64,000 nt of DNA from Caecibacteroides pullorum. GTDB taxonomy: Bacteria; Bacteroidota; Bacteroidia; Bacteroidales; Bacteroidaceae. How positions within the stretch are numbered: position 1 is the first letter of the stretch; each line of letters begins with the position of its first letter. The translations under genes were made by a program, and so were the position numbers. This document shows positions 43,621 to 53,948 of this stretch, one piece after another. The notes beneath the pieces were generated by a model. It was not told the DNA's origin. It was given only the letters and a program-made list of their open reading frames with translations, and searched no databases. Where the stretch lies: NCBI RefSeq assembly GCF_019239235.1, contig NZ_JAAZTS010000006.1:62001-126000 (forward strand), in the 5' to 3' direction.

Positions 43621-45219
43621 ATGATTATGAGAATAGATAGGCTTATTATTACAGTTATTTTATTGAACTGTTTAGGAGTGTACAACGTTTTTGCACAAAA
43701 GGATAATGTATGGAATCCAGATAACGGAAATGGGACTTTTACCAATCCTATTTTTTGGGGAGATTGGCCGGATCCGGATATTATTCGTGTGGATGATAAG
43801 TTTTATTTTGTTTCTACAAGTATGCATTATGTCCCAGGTTGTCCAATCGCTGTTTCTGAGGATTTGATAAATTGGGAAATGGCTGGTTATGCTGTGGAAA
43901 GATATGAGGAAGATCCGCGGTATGACATGCAAGGAGGCACTCTTTATTTGAATGGCTCATGGGCTGCCACTATACGGCATAAAGATGGCAAGTTTTATGT
44001 GGGATTTTGTACGCCTTATGGATGGGGAAGAGAAAAGGGGAATTTTTCTGTTTGCATTGCTGATGACGTAAAAGGCCCTTGGGAACGAGTAATCTTCTCA
44101 GAATATATGTATGACCCTGGATTATTTTTTGATGATAATGGTAAGGTTTATGTTGTTCATGGTCAAGGTACACTTTATTTGACAGAATTAAACGAGGATG
44201 TTCGTTCTGTAAAGGGAAGCCCTGTTAAGATTTGGGAGGGAGGATTTAAAAACGCCTATGAATTGGGTGGTGCCTATGGCATGGAAGGTGCGCACATGTA
44301 TAAAATTAATGGTAAATATTATATTACTTGTCCTGCGGGTGGAACAGAAGGGTGGCAAATTTGTTTGCGTTCAGACAATATTTATGGTCCGTATGAGCAT
44401 AAACTCATCATGCATGATGATTCTTCTTACCCTAAGAATGGCCTTCATCAAGGAGGGATGGTGCAACTGAAGAATGGTGATTGGTGGTTTATGATTATGC
44501 AGGATCGGGGTCCGATAGGACGAGTACCTTGTTTAGTCCCTGTAACTTGGGTTGACGGTTGGCCCATGTTAGGGGAGGGTGGGAAGGATTTGATAACTTA
44601 TCCGAAACCAAGTGTTGGAAAACGTTCTAAATTTAAAAGTCCAGCCACATCTGATGAATTCAATGCACCTAAGTTAGGGTTGCAATGGCAATGGAACCAT
44701 AATCCTGATAATTCCAAATGGACATTGAAAGAACGTAAAGGGTATATGCGTTTAAAGGCATCTCAGGCCGGGACATTAAAGGAGGCTCGGAATACCCTGA
44801 CTCAACGTGTGCAAGGACCTACTTCTGAAGGAACTGTGGAGATTGATATTTCAGGGTTGAAAAATGGTAATATAGCAGGTTTTGGAATATTTGAATTTCC
44901 TTATGCTTATGTGGCCGTTGAACAAATGGATAATAAACGGCGTATCGTAATGTGTAATGATGGAAAGATTGTGGAGTCAATAAATGATTTTAATAATACT
45001 CGATTATGGATACGCGCCAGAGTAATGGATAAGGACTTTCGTGCTTTGTTTTACTATAGTCTTGATGGAATAAATTATAAACGAATAGGTGATACATTGA
45101 AAATGGGATTAGGCTTGCCTTGGACTGCTAATCGTTTTGCATTGTTTAATTTTAGTAAAACCGCAGAAGGCGTAGATGGACATGCGGATTTTAATTGGTT
45201 TCATTTTAATGATAAATAA
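43621..45219 (+). CDS. GH43-family glycosidase with C-terminal beta-sandwich
   Basis: The start is at 43621 or 43627; both give a signal peptide ending near VFAQ. The 532-residue enzyme has a five-bladed propeller domain (about 35-325). Visible catalytic positions are D51 in GDWPDPD (general base), D165 in YDPGLF (pKa modulator) and E222 in MEGAH (general acid). A C-terminal concanavalin-like domain (about 340-530, EFNAPKLGLQWQWNHNP) is typical of beta-xylosidase and arabinofuranosidase subfamilies that use it to shape the active site. It likely removes xylose or arabinose from oligosaccharides in the periplasm. It is 9 bp before the GH120 gene. Confidence 0.92.
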   Translation: MIMRIDRLIITVILLNCLGVYNVFAQKDNVWNPDNGNGTFTNPIFWGDWPDPDIIRVDDKFYFVSTSMHYVPGCPIAVSEDLINWEMAGYAVERYEEDPRYDMQGGTLYLNGSWAATIRHKDGKFYVGFCTPYGWGREKGNFSVCIADDVKGPWERVIFSEYMYDPGLFFDDNGKVYVVHGQGTLYLTELNEDVRSVKGSPVKIWEGGFKNAYELGGAYGMEGAHMYKINGKYYITCPAGGTEGWQICLRSDNIYGPYEHKLIMHDDSSYPKNGLHQGGMVQLKNGDWWFMIMQDRGPIGRVPCLVPVTWVDGWPMLGEGGKDLITYPKPSVGKRSKFKSPATSDEFNAPKLGLQWQWNHNPDNSKWTLKERKGYMRLKASQAGTLKEARNTLTQRVQGPTSEGTVEIDISGLKNGNIAGFGIFEFPYAYVAVEQMDNKRRIVMCNDGKIVESINDFNNTRLWIRARVMDKDFRALFYYSLDGINYKRIGDTLKMGLGLPWTANRFALFNFSKTAEGVDGHADFNWFHFNDK

Positions 45220-45228
45220 TTGGTGTAT

Positions 45229-47025
45229 ATGAAAAATACTTTTGAAAAGAGGGTAATAGTATCTTTCGTATTGGTCTGGGGAATATTGGTACTCAATTCG
45301 ATTGAGGCAGCTTCACGGGAATGGCATGTTTCGCTTTCTGGTAATGATAATGATAGTGGGACATTGGAGTTCCCATTGAGGCATATTCAATATGCTGCGA
45401 ATAAAGCTCAACCAGGTGATAAGGTAATTATCCATGAAGGGATTTATCGCGAAAGTGTAGTTCCTGTTTGTGGTGGAGAGGAAGGGAAACCTATTGTCTA
45501 TCAAGCTGCAGATGGGGAGAAAGTTGTGATTAAAGGGTCAGAAGTAATAAAAGATTGGAAAAATATTACCGGAACGATTTGGCAAGTTGCAGTACCCAAT
45601 AGCTTGTTCGGAGATTTCAATCCTTATTCAGATACGATTCATGGAGATTGGTTGGCAAGAGGACAATGGGCGCATACTGGTGAAATCTATTTGAATGATG
45701 AGGCTTTGACCGAGACTCCTCATTTGGAAAATATCTTGTTGAACAACAAGAAGTCTCCTCTATGGTATGCCCGGGTAGCGGAGGATACTACTTGGATATG
45801 GGCTGATTTCCGTGGGGCGGATCCTAATAAAGAATTGGTGGAAATAAATGTGCGGCGTACTATTTTTTATCCGAATAAACCTTTTGTAAATTATATAACG
45901 GTTAGAGGATTACATCTTAGTCAAGCTGCTACTCCGTGGGCACCTCCTACTGCAGAACAGCCAGGGGCTATTGGTACACATTGGAGTAAGGGTTGGGTGA
46001 TAGAAGATAATATAATAACTCATTCTAAGTGTGTGGGGATTACATTGGGAAAATATGGTGATGAGTGGGATAATAGAGCGGAAAGTGTTGAAGGATATAT
46101 TGGTACGACGAAGAGAGCGCTTCATAATAAATGGCATCGTGATTTTATTGGAAGTCATGTAGTGCGAAATAATCGAATATCTTATTGTGGACAAGCTGGA
46201 ATCGCTGGTAGTTTGGGAGCGATTTTCAGTCAAATTAGTGATAATATTATTCATGATATAGGCCAGCAAAAAACATTTTGGGGATATGAATTGGCAGGTA
46301 TAAAGATTCATGCCGCTATTGATGTGCTGATCGAACATAATCATATTTACCGTACAGAAGGTGGCATTTGGCTGGATTGGATGGCACAAGGAACAAGGGT
46401 TACTCGTAACTTGCTTCATGATAATAAAGTTCAGGATTTTTCTTTGGAGGTGAATCATGGTCCAGTATTGGTTGATAATAATTTATTTTTGTCATCGGAA
46501 CTGGCACAAGTGAAGTTGTCTCAAGGTGTGGCGTTTGTTCATAATCTGATAGCTTGGGAAATATGGCCTACGGGTAAAGTAGATGAACGTGAGACGCCTT
46601 ATCTTTATCCGCATGATACTCGTATTGCCGGTTACCATGATTGCCCTTGTGGTAATGTGGGTTATTTGAACAATCTTTTTGTTCGGGAAGATTTGAAAGA
46701 TTATGAAGATTCTTCGTTACCGGTGGTAATAAAAGGTAATTTGTTGGATAAACAAATTCGTTTTAATGTTGAAGAAGAAAGGGATGGGTGGTATTTGACT
46801 ATGTCTCTTCCTTTGGATTGGAAATCCAAACGTACATGTCAATTAGTATCCATTGATGACCTGCCTATGGCTTTAATACCACAGCAAAAGATCATTTTGC
46901 CCATGAATGCAAAGACCTTTTCCCATGATTATTTAGGGAACAAACGTAAACGTCAAGGGAATTGCCCGGGTGCATTGGAACTAAATGGAGAAAATGATTT
47001 AAAAGTGAAAATTTTTTGTAAATAG
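45229..47025 (+). CDS. GH120-like beta-xylosidase, right-handed beta-helix
   Basis: The start is the ATG at 45229; the TTG at 45220 is in frame but abuts the previous gene. The 598-residue protein has a signal peptide (cleaved near SIEA). A DUF1565-like start WHVSLSGNDNDSGT is followed by a right-handed parallel beta-helix. From memory of XylC of Thermoanaerobacterium saccharolyticum (founding GH120 enzyme), long blocks correspond: FGDFNPY, ATPWAPPT and HWSKGWVIEDNII. The catalytic nucleophile would be D383 in WLDWMAQGTR and the acid/base E407 in SLEVNHGP. The neighbouring GH43 may act on related xylose or arabinose linkages. It is 6 bp before the GH95 gene. Confidence 0.85.
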   Translation: MKNTFEKRVIVSFVLVWGILVLNSIEAASREWHVSLSGNDNDSGTLEFPLRHIQYAANKAQPGDKVIIHEGIYRESVVPVCGGEEGKPIVYQAADGEKVVIKGSEVIKDWKNITGTIWQVAVPNSLFGDFNPYSDTIHGDWLARGQWAHTGEIYLNDEALTETPHLENILLNNKKSPLWYARVAEDTTWIWADFRGADPNKELVEINVRRTIFYPNKPFVNYITVRGLHLSQAATPWAPPTAEQPGAIGTHWSKGWVIEDNIITHSKCVGITLGKYGDEWDNRAESVEGYIGTTKRALHNKWHRDFIGSHVVRNNRISYCGQAGIAGSLGAIFSQISDNIIHDIGQQKTFWGYELAGIKIHAAIDVLIEHNHIYRTEGGIWLDWMAQGTRVTRNLLHDNKVQDFSLEVNHGPVLVDNNLFLSSELAQVKLSQGVAFVHNLIAWEIWPTGKVDERETPYLYPHDTRIAGYHDCPCGNVGYLNNLFVREDLKDYEDSSLPVVIKGNLLDKQIRFNVEEERDGWYLTMSLPLDWKSKRTCQLVSIDDLPMALIPQQKIILPMNAKTFSHDYLGNKRKRQGNCPGALELNGENDLKVKIFCK

Positions 47026-47031
47026 AAAAAC

Positions 47032-49422
47032 ATGAGGGTTACTAAGTATTGGATGTATCTGTTATCCATTGTGTTTGTGATGGATTGTAGTATTGTTTAT
47101 GCAAAAGGTCTGTCTTCTGGGCGTTGGGTCGTTTGGTCTTCGAATGCAGCTTCTGCATGGGAAGATGCCTTCGTGGTAGGGAATGGCGTTCAGGGAATGA
47201 TGGCTGTGAATGATTCTGCAAGTGAACGTTTTATATGTACCCATGAAGAATTGTTTATTCGCGGTTGGGATCGTCGCAAAGTTGCCGTCCCTAAAACGGC
47301 GCATTTGCTTCCTCAAGTTCGTCATTTAATGGAAATGAGAAAAACGGATGAAGCAGATGAATTGTTGACAGGGGAGGCTGAACGTCAGCTGCGGGAGATG
47401 GGGGCTCTGCAACGTTGGCCATTGATACCACATCCGGCTTTTGACCTTTGTGTGGATTGGGAAGGAAAGGAGCGGAATGCTTTTCGACGACAGCTTGATC
47501 TGGAAATTGGAGAAGGGAAGAGCCGCTGGCAATATACGGGTGGTTTCTTGGAAGAATCCTATTTCTCTTCTCGGACTCATCATGTGAATGTAGTACGTTT
47601 TAAAGGTGAGAATGGAAAACGTCTGAATCTGCTTTTGTCTTTAAAAGAAACTCCAGGGCGTGATGGAATGCATTTTGAACATGATTTGGCAAATGCTTTT
47701 AAAGACATTAAAAAAGAGGTCGATTTGGGTTGGTTGACCTATCATGCGGCTTATAGCCAGGATTCCGGAGGATATGATGGAGTGGCCCGGGTGATACTTC
47801 GAGGAGGGCGTATGTCGCAAAAAGGTTCTGCTTTACAAATAGAGGATGCAAAAGAGGTTTTGGTTTTGATTCGAATAGTTCCTTGGGAAAAAGAGAAATT
47901 GTCTGATATAAATTCGATAAAAAGGAATTTGTCAGAATTGCCCTCGGATTATCGATCATTGTTAGAGACTCATGCAGAAGAACAAGGGGAAATGTTTCGT
48001 AGGATGCAGTTTGATTTAGGTGGTGCAAAAGAATGGAAAAAGAGTTCTGTAGAAGAAATATTACGGTCTGTACGTGAAAACGGAATAAGTCCAGTCTTTT
48101 TGGAACAAGTTGCGGCTATGGGGCGCTATTTGTTAATTTCTTCTTGTGGGAAATACCCGCCCCCGTTACAAGGCATTTGGGGAGGAACTTGGAAACCGGC
48201 CTGGATTGGTGGATTTGTATGGGATTCAAATCTCAATTTGGCTATTTCTGCTGCTTCTATGAGTAATTTGCAGGAATGTGCTGAAACGTATGCTACTTAT
48301 GTAGAACGTTTATTGCCAGGCTGGCGGCTGAATGCCCAAAACTATTTGGGGTGTAGAGGGTTTATTGTTGCCCATTACAATGATCCGCTTAACGGATATT
48401 TGACTCATTTTGGGCATGGTTTCCCTTGGATGTTTTGGTCTGGAGGGGCTGGATGGAATATACGACCTTTGTATGAATATGCAATGTTGATGGGTGATGA
48501 AACCTTCTTGAAAGAACGGGTTTTTCCATTATACAAAGAAATGGCTAATTTCTATGAGGATTATTTACGTATGGAGGCAGATGGTATGTTTCATATAAGT
48601 CCAAGTATTTCTCCAGAGAATACTCCAGTTGGTAGTAATACTTGGTTGAGTAAAGATGCAACGATGGATGTGGCGATAGCAAAAGAAGTCTTTTACCTGC
48701 TGGGTGAAATGGGGGAAGTTTGTGGGGCTACGCCTATGGAAATGAAGAAATGGCAAAGATATTTGGAGAAATTACCTGATTATCGTGTTAATTCGGATGG
48801 GGCCTTAGCAGAATGGATAGATGATAATTATTCTGATATTTATAATCATCGCCATAATTCACACTTATATCCCGTATTCCCAGGTTTTGAGCTTGTAGGT
48901 GAAAATGCTGATGTGGAATTACAGAAAGCAGCTGGTATTGCGCTGGATAAACGTTTTGCTTTTGATACAACTTCGGCCCACGGACTGATTCATTTGGCCC
49001 TTCAGGCTGTTCGCTTGAGACGTTTGGATATTGTACTGGCAAATATTGACCGTTTCAGTAGGCGTGGATATTTATATGGTAGTCTGGTGACGTCTCATGA
49101 ACCGAATCATCAAATATATAATTTGGATGCTATTTTGAGTTTTCCACGTCTGCTCATGGAAATGCTGGCCTTTACGAAGAAGGGGTATCTGGAGATAATG
49201 CCAGCTTGGCCGGCTGTTTATCCGGATGGGAGTTTGAAGGGAATGCGTATATATGGTGGGCATACATTGGACTTGACATGGAAAGAAGCAAAATTGGAAT
49301 CTTTGAAAATTTATGCGGTAGCCGATGAGAAATTGGTGATGAAATGTGATGGAAAACAGTATCAGGTGCAGTTGGTAAAGGGTACCTGTTATCAATGGAA
49401 AAGAAATGGCTTGAACAATTGA
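47032..49422 (+). CDS. GH95-family alpha-L-fucosidase or alpha-L-galactosidase
   Basis: The 796-residue enzyme has a signal peptide (about 1-24). The N-terminal beta domain has VVGNGVQGMM (48-57). An (alpha/alpha)6 catalytic barrel and a C-terminal beta domain follow. Typical GH95 motifs are present: GIWGGTWKPAW (381-391), SPSISPEN with the proposed catalytic E529, IYNHRHNSHLYPVFPG (603-618) and RRGYLYGSLVTSHEP. The family inverts and removes alpha-1,2-fucose or alpha-L-galactose; this choice cannot be made from the visible residues. It is 6 bp after GH120 and 20 bp before GH2. Confidence 0.9.
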   Translation: MRVTKYWMYLLSIVFVMDCSIVYAKGLSSGRWVVWSSNAASAWEDAFVVGNGVQGMMAVNDSASERFICTHEELFIRGWDRRKVAVPKTAHLLPQVRHLMEMRKTDEADELLTGEAERQLREMGALQRWPLIPHPAFDLCVDWEGKERNAFRRQLDLEIGEGKSRWQYTGGFLEESYFSSRTHHVNVVRFKGENGKRLNLLLSLKETPGRDGMHFEHDLANAFKDIKKEVDLGWLTYHAAYSQDSGGYDGVARVILRGGRMSQKGSALQIEDAKEVLVLIRIVPWEKEKLSDINSIKRNLSELPSDYRSLLETHAEEQGEMFRRMQFDLGGAKEWKKSSVEEILRSVRENGISPVFLEQVAAMGRYLLISSCGKYPPPLQGIWGGTWKPAWIGGFVWDSNLNLAISAASMSNLQECAETYATYVERLLPGWRLNAQNYLGCRGFIVAHYNDPLNGYLTHFGHGFPWMFWSGGAGWNIRPLYEYAMLMGDETFLKERVFPLYKEMANFYEDYLRMEADGMFHISPSISPENTPVGSNTWLSKDATMDVAIAKEVFYLLGEMGEVCGATPMEMKKWQRYLEKLPDYRVNSDGALAEWIDDNYSDIYNHRHNSHLYPVFPGFELVGENADVELQKAAGIALDKRFAFDTTSAHGLIHLALQAVRLRRLDIVLANIDRFSRRGYLYGSLVTSHEPNHQIYNLDAILSFPRLLMEMLAFTKKGYLEIMPAWPAVYPDGSLKGMRIYGGHTLDLTWKEAKLESLKIYAVADEKLVMKCDGKQYQVQLVKGTCYQWKRNGLNN

Positions 49423-49442
49423 TCATCTTACTAAATATATTT

Positions 49443-51902
49443 ATGGGTCGAAATCGTTTTATATTGTTTGTTTGGTGTGTCTGGCTTTCATTGGCTTTGT
49501 CGGCACAAATGTCGGTTTCTATGAATGAGAACTGGCAATTCCAACGTTTGAGTGAGAAGCAACATGGTGTTGAAATTAAGAATCAAGGCTCCGATTGGAG
49601 TTCGCAATTCAATATTCAACATATAGAGGGGCGGAATGGAAATCTTGCAATAAATCCAGATACTTTGCGTATGGAATTTGACAAATTGTCGAATGGGCAG
49701 TGGGAAAACGTGCGTTTGCCTCACACATCTTTTGTGGAACCCCTTGTTGTGCTGAACCCTTGGCAGGGGATATGTTATTATCGCAAGAAATTTGATATAT
49801 CTTCTGAGTGGGTTGACAAGGAATTGTGGTTGGAGTTTGAGGGTGCAATGCATTTGGCCGATGTATGGGTGAACGGACGGTATGTAGTACAACATGCAGG
49901 CGGGTATACTCCGTTTGTGTTGAACCTTACGGGGATGTTGCGTCTGACTGATAATGAGATTTTGGTCAGATTGGATAATAGAAATAACTCTTTAATTCCT
50001 CCTGGAAAGCCTCAAAATACGCTTGACTTTTGCTATTATGGGGGATTGTATCGCGATGTGAATCTGATAGTTAATGAACCGATACATATTAGTCACTGCA
50101 TGATGGCTGATGAAGTGGCTGGTGGAGGCATTTTTGTGAGTTATCCGGAAGTGTCAGATCAAAAAGCTGAAATAGAGGTTAAGGCACATGTTGTCAATAA
50201 CTCCAACCTGTTTAAGCAGCTTACGGTTCGGCATACGTTATATGAATGGAGTAAAAAGAAAGGATGTCGTAAGAAAGTTGTTTCAGTTGAGGCGTTGTTG
50301 AACTTGCAGGCTGGTGTTTCACAGCATCAGATACAACATCTTATGGTTGATAAACCTAAATTATGGTTTCCTGACTCGCCCTCATTATATGTATTGCGAA
50401 CTGAAGTAATGGATGGAAAGAAGGTGATGGATTGTGAAGATACGCGTATTGGAATTCGGCGTATAGAGATGTCTCGTGAGGAGGGATTTGTGATTAATGG
50501 TAAACCATTGAAATTAGAAGGAACTAATCGGCATATGGAATATCCTTATGTAGGAAATGCTTTGTCTGACCAGGCTCAGTATAGAGATATGTATCAGATA
50601 CGAATGAACGGTTTTAACATTGTGCGGTTGGGACATTATCCTCAGGATCCTTCTGTACTTGATGCTTGTGATGAGTTAGGCTTACTTGTTATTGAACCTA
50701 TTCCCGGTTGGCAGTTTTATAATAAGAATCAGACTTTTATCGACCATACGTATCAGGACATTCGTGATTTGATACGTCGCGATCGCAATCATCCCTCTGT
50801 TGTTATGTGGGAAACGACATTGAATGAGTCTTGGCCCCCCAAGGAATGGAAAGATGGGGCAGTACGTATTGCTCATGAAGAATATCCCGGTAATCAGTGC
50901 TTTACATCAGGAGATAGTTATGGTTATGATGGGTTTGATGTATGTTATAACGATTGGGAGGAAGGATTTAATCGTCCCAACAAAACAAAGAAACCTGGAT
51001 TTATACGTGAATATTATGATTATGAGTTTGGAGGACATTACAGTACTACTCGAATAAGCAGAAAGGATGGAGATCGTGCTTTGGTACAGAATGCATGGAA
51101 TGCTCAATGGAGTCATAATCGTTATCGTGCATATTATCCTTGGACAATTGGAGGTGCTATATGGAGTATGTATGACTATAATCGAGGATGTTGTGATAAT
51201 ATATGTTATAGTGGTTTGGCTGATTTGTTCCGATTGCCGAAGTTTAGTTTGTCCTATTTCCGCTCACAAATACCTGCCGGAAGTTTTACTCCTGATGGTC
51301 CTATGCCTTATGAGGTGTTTATTAATAGTCATTGGCTGAAGGACTCTTCGGATACGGTGGTGGTATATGGAAATGTGGATGAGGTGGAATTGTTATTGAA
51401 CGGTCAGTCTGTTGCGCGTCAATATCCGGATAATAGGCCTTCGACCAAAGAATATGTATCTCGTCCAGACGGTGGTAATGCCGAGAATATCAATTGCCCT
51501 CCCTTTACTTTTATGAATGTAAAATGGGAAAAGGGTGAATTGAAGGCTGTAGGTTACAAAAAAGGTAAGGCTGTTGCTGAACATGTAGTACATACTCCTG
51601 ATGAGGCATGTAATCTGAAGATTGATTATTTTGAGAGTGGAAAGCCTGCCTCAAACCATGATTTGCTCATAGTATACGTAAGGTTGGAGGATGAAAACGG
51701 AACCGTTTGTTTTGGTGAGAATACGCGCGAAGTCAGTCTTGAGGTTTTGGATGGTGGCTGGATATCAGGTCCGTCACGTATTAAGGCTGAAGCAGGTGTT
51801 GCCTCTTTCTTGGTAGAGACTGATATGTGTAGATCATTGGTTTTAAGAGCGTTTTCTGAGGGATTAAGTGCAGACCATAAAATACGGTTGGAGAAATATT
51901 AA
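49443..51902 (+). CDS. GH2-family glycosidase (beta-galactosidase-like)
   Basis: I start it at 49443 (MGRNRFILFVW), which gives a signal peptide ending LALSAQ. An ATG at 49395 would overlap the previous gene and spoil the signal. The 819-residue enzyme has the sugar-binding and immunoglobulin-like GH2 domains (about 30-340). A TIM barrel (about 345-620) follows, with acid/base E462 in TLNESW and nucleophile E523 in FIREYYDYEFGG. C-terminal DUF4982/Ig-like domains follow (CNLKIDYFESGKPASNHD). Family activities include beta-galactosidase, beta-glucuronidase and beta-mannosidase. The RNHPSVVMWETTLNES and REYYDY context is that of the shorter Bacteroidetes GH2 enzymes. It precedes the GH38-like gene. 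Confidence 0.88.
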   Translation: MGRNRFILFVWCVWLSLALSAQMSVSMNENWQFQRLSEKQHGVEIKNQGSDWSSQFNIQHIEGRNGNLAINPDTLRMEFDKLSNGQWENVRLPHTSFVEPLVVLNPWQGICYYRKKFDISSEWVDKELWLEFEGAMHLADVWVNGRYVVQHAGGYTPFVLNLTGMLRLTDNEILVRLDNRNNSLIPPGKPQNTLDFCYYGGLYRDVNLIVNEPIHISHCMMADEVAGGGIFVSYPEVSDQKAEIEVKAHVVNNSNLFKQLTVRHTLYEWSKKKGCRKKVVSVEALLNLQAGVSQHQIQHLMVDKPKLWFPDSPSLYVLRTEVMDGKKVMDCEDTRIGIRRIEMSREEGFVINGKPLKLEGTNRHMEYPYVGNALSDQAQYRDMYQIRMNGFNIVRLGHYPQDPSVLDACDELGLLVIEPIPGWQFYNKNQTFIDHTYQDIRDLIRRDRNHPSVVMWETTLNESWPPKEWKDGAVRIAHEEYPGNQCFTSGDSYGYDGFDVCYNDWEEGFNRPNKTKKPGFIREYYDYEFGGHYSTTRISRKDGDRALVQNAWNAQWSHNRYRAYYPWTIGGAIWSMYDYNRGCCDNICYSGLADLFRLPKFSLSYFRSQIPAGSFTPDGPMPYEVFINSHWLKDSSDTVVVYGNVDEVELLLNGQSVARQYPDNRPSTKEYVSRPDGGNAENINCPPFTFMNVKWEKGELKAVGYKKGKAVAEHVVHTPDEACNLKIDYFESGKPASNHDLLIVYVRLEDENGTVCFGENTREVSLEVLDGGWISGPSRIKAEAGVASFLVETDMCRSLVLRAFSEGLSADHKIRLEKY

Positions 51903-51918
51903 TATTAGTGATCATATT

Positions 51919-53937
51919 ATGAAATTTATTCTGAATCATTTTATGAATGAGATTTTGAAGAAACCTCTACTTCTGTTTTGTTGCTGTTTTTTGTTGACAG
52001 GATATATTAGGGCCAATCAAGATGTTTCTAAAGTATATGTGGTATTTAAAACCCATCTTGACGTAGGTTTTACAGATTTAAGTTCGGTAGTGGAACGTAA
52101 TTATATTGAAGAGTTTATTCCAAAGGCTTTGGAGGTGGCTGAACAGTTGAAGAAGGATGGTAAAGGCGAACGATACATTTGGACTACAGGTTCCTGGTTG
52201 ATATGGCGCTATCTGCAAACTGCGACGCCCGAGGCTGTAGAACGATTGAGAAAAGCTATTGCTGATGGTGATATAGTGTGGAATGGCGTACCTTACACAA
52301 TGGAATCAGAAACGATGAATTTAGACTTATTCGGTACTTGCTTGTCTTTGACAAAAAGGCTGGATAAAATGTTTGGTAAGCATACTATAGCAGCTAAAAT
52401 GACTGACGTGCCAGGGCATACGAGGAGTATTATTGCTCCTTTATGTCGTGCGGGAATCCGTTTTCTTCATATTGGGGTCAATTTCGCTTGTCCGGTACCT
52501 GACGTACCACCTTTTTGTCGTTGGCGAGATATAGAAGGCAATGAAGTAATCTTAGTATATCAGCAAGAATATGGTTCGGAGAGTATATTGCCAGATGGAA
52601 AGACTGCTATTGCTGTGAATTTTACGGGAGATAATCACGGTCCGCATAGTTATGAAGCGATCAAGTCCATTTATGCAAATCTACGAAGGCGTTATCCCAA
52701 TGCTCAGTTGATACCGGCTTCATTTAATGAAATAGCTAAAGATTTACTCAACATGAAAGAGCGTCTGCCAGTCATAACCTCAGAAATAGGTGATACATGG
52801 ATTTATGGATACGGTAGTTCGCCTGTGCGTATGGCTAAGTTTCGCGCTTTATCCAGGCTTTATTCTCAGTGGTTGAGAGATGGAAAGTTGGATCCAGAGA
52901 GTGATGAAGCTCTTAATTTTGCAGTAGAATTAGGCCTGATTGGGGAACATACACAAGGTATGGATATCAAGACTCATTTGCGGAATTGGGATAAATATGA
53001 TATGGATAAATTTATACCTGCGAGGAAAGAACTGGCGTTTCAGCGAGTAGAACAATCTTGGAAAGAAATAGATGATTATATCGGGTTGGCCATTGCTTAT
53101 TTGCCTGAGCATTTGCGGAACGAGGCTTGGGAGAAAATTGAAGAAACGGAAAAGATTTCTATTCCATCATTTACTATAAATGCGTCAAAGGGAGATTACG
53201 CCCCTTGGCAATGTGAATTGTTGGATGGTAATTTGAGAGTTGGAGGGTTGTGTTATCAAATGTTTGATAGTAATGATTATAAAAGATTCTTAAAGAATTA
53301 TTTGCGTAATAATCCACAATGGGCTTTGGAGGATTTGAGTAAGATTGGCTTGGAAGATTCAAGAGCCGTTAGTGTTTCTTTGCCTGCTTTGACGATTAAA
53401 AGGGAAGAGCGAAATGAAAAGAAAGGTAAACGATTTGTTTATGAATTGTCTTTCCCATATCGTAATGGGGTGGACGGCCGTTGCTATCCGGAAAAGATGT
53501 ATGTCAATACTTTATCTTATAAAAATGGGAAAAGGGCCGAACTGGAAGTCACGTTTGTCAATAAACCGGCTGTTCGTCTACCTGAAGCCTATTGGCTTTC
53601 TTTTAATGCGACCGATATTGTTTCATTGGTCGCTGAAAAAGTAGGCCGACCGGTTGATCTCTTGGATGTAGTGAAAAAGGGGAACCGACAGATGCATGGT
53701 ATTGATCGTTTTGTAGATATTGTCACTTCCCAGGGAACTATTCGTATTTGGAGTAAAGATGCTTTTTTGGTGAATATAGGTGAACCTTGTGGACTGAATT
53801 ATAGCCTGCAATATCCTGATAAAAGAGGAGGAATTCATTTTAATTTGGGTAATAACTTGTGGAACACAAATTTTAGTATGTGGTGGGAAGGTTCGATAAC
53901 TTATCGATTTGTCATTGAATTATTAACGATAAAATAA
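51919..53937 (+). CDS. GH38-like protein (DUF5054), possible alpha-mannosidase-type enzyme
   Basis: Starting at 51919 (MKFILNHF; MNEILKK at 51943 is an alternative), the 672-residue protein has a signal peptide ending near YIRA. The N-terminal half has GH38/GH57-type metal-site motifs: H46-L-D48-VGFTD and DVPGHT (D163), with LIGEHTQGMD further on. These correspond to the HxD and D positions that hold zinc and the nucleophile in class II mannosidases. The C-terminal half is a beta-sandwich region. Its substrate is not known; alpha-mannosidase is the nearest guess. It lies in the enzyme run of the locus, 11 bp before GH35. Confidence 0.75.
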   Translation: MKFILNHFMNEILKKPLLLFCCCFLLTGYIRANQDVSKVYVVFKTHLDVGFTDLSSVVERNYIEEFIPKALEVAEQLKKDGKGERYIWTTGSWLIWRYLQTATPEAVERLRKAIADGDIVWNGVPYTMESETMNLDLFGTCLSLTKRLDKMFGKHTIAAKMTDVPGHTRSIIAPLCRAGIRFLHIGVNFACPVPDVPPFCRWRDIEGNEVILVYQQEYGSESILPDGKTAIAVNFTGDNHGPHSYEAIKSIYANLRRRYPNAQLIPASFNEIAKDLLNMKERLPVITSEIGDTWIYGYGSSPVRMAKFRALSRLYSQWLRDGKLDPESDEALNFAVELGLIGEHTQGMDIKTHLRNWDKYDMDKFIPARKELAFQRVEQSWKEIDDYIGLAIAYLPEHLRNEAWEKIEETEKISIPSFTINASKGDYAPWQCELLDGNLRVGGLCYQMFDSNDYKRFLKNYLRNNPQWALEDLSKIGLEDSRAVSVSLPALTIKREERNEKKGKRFVYELSFPYRNGVDGRCYPEKMYVNTLSYKNGKRAELEVTFVNKPAVRLPEAYWLSFNATDIVSLVAEKVGRPVDLLDVVKKGNRQMHGIDRFVDIVTSQGTIRIWSKDAFLVNIGEPCGLNYSLQYPDKRGGIHFNLGNNLWNTNFSMWWEGSITYRFVIELLTIK

Positions 53938-53948
53938 AATATATTTAA

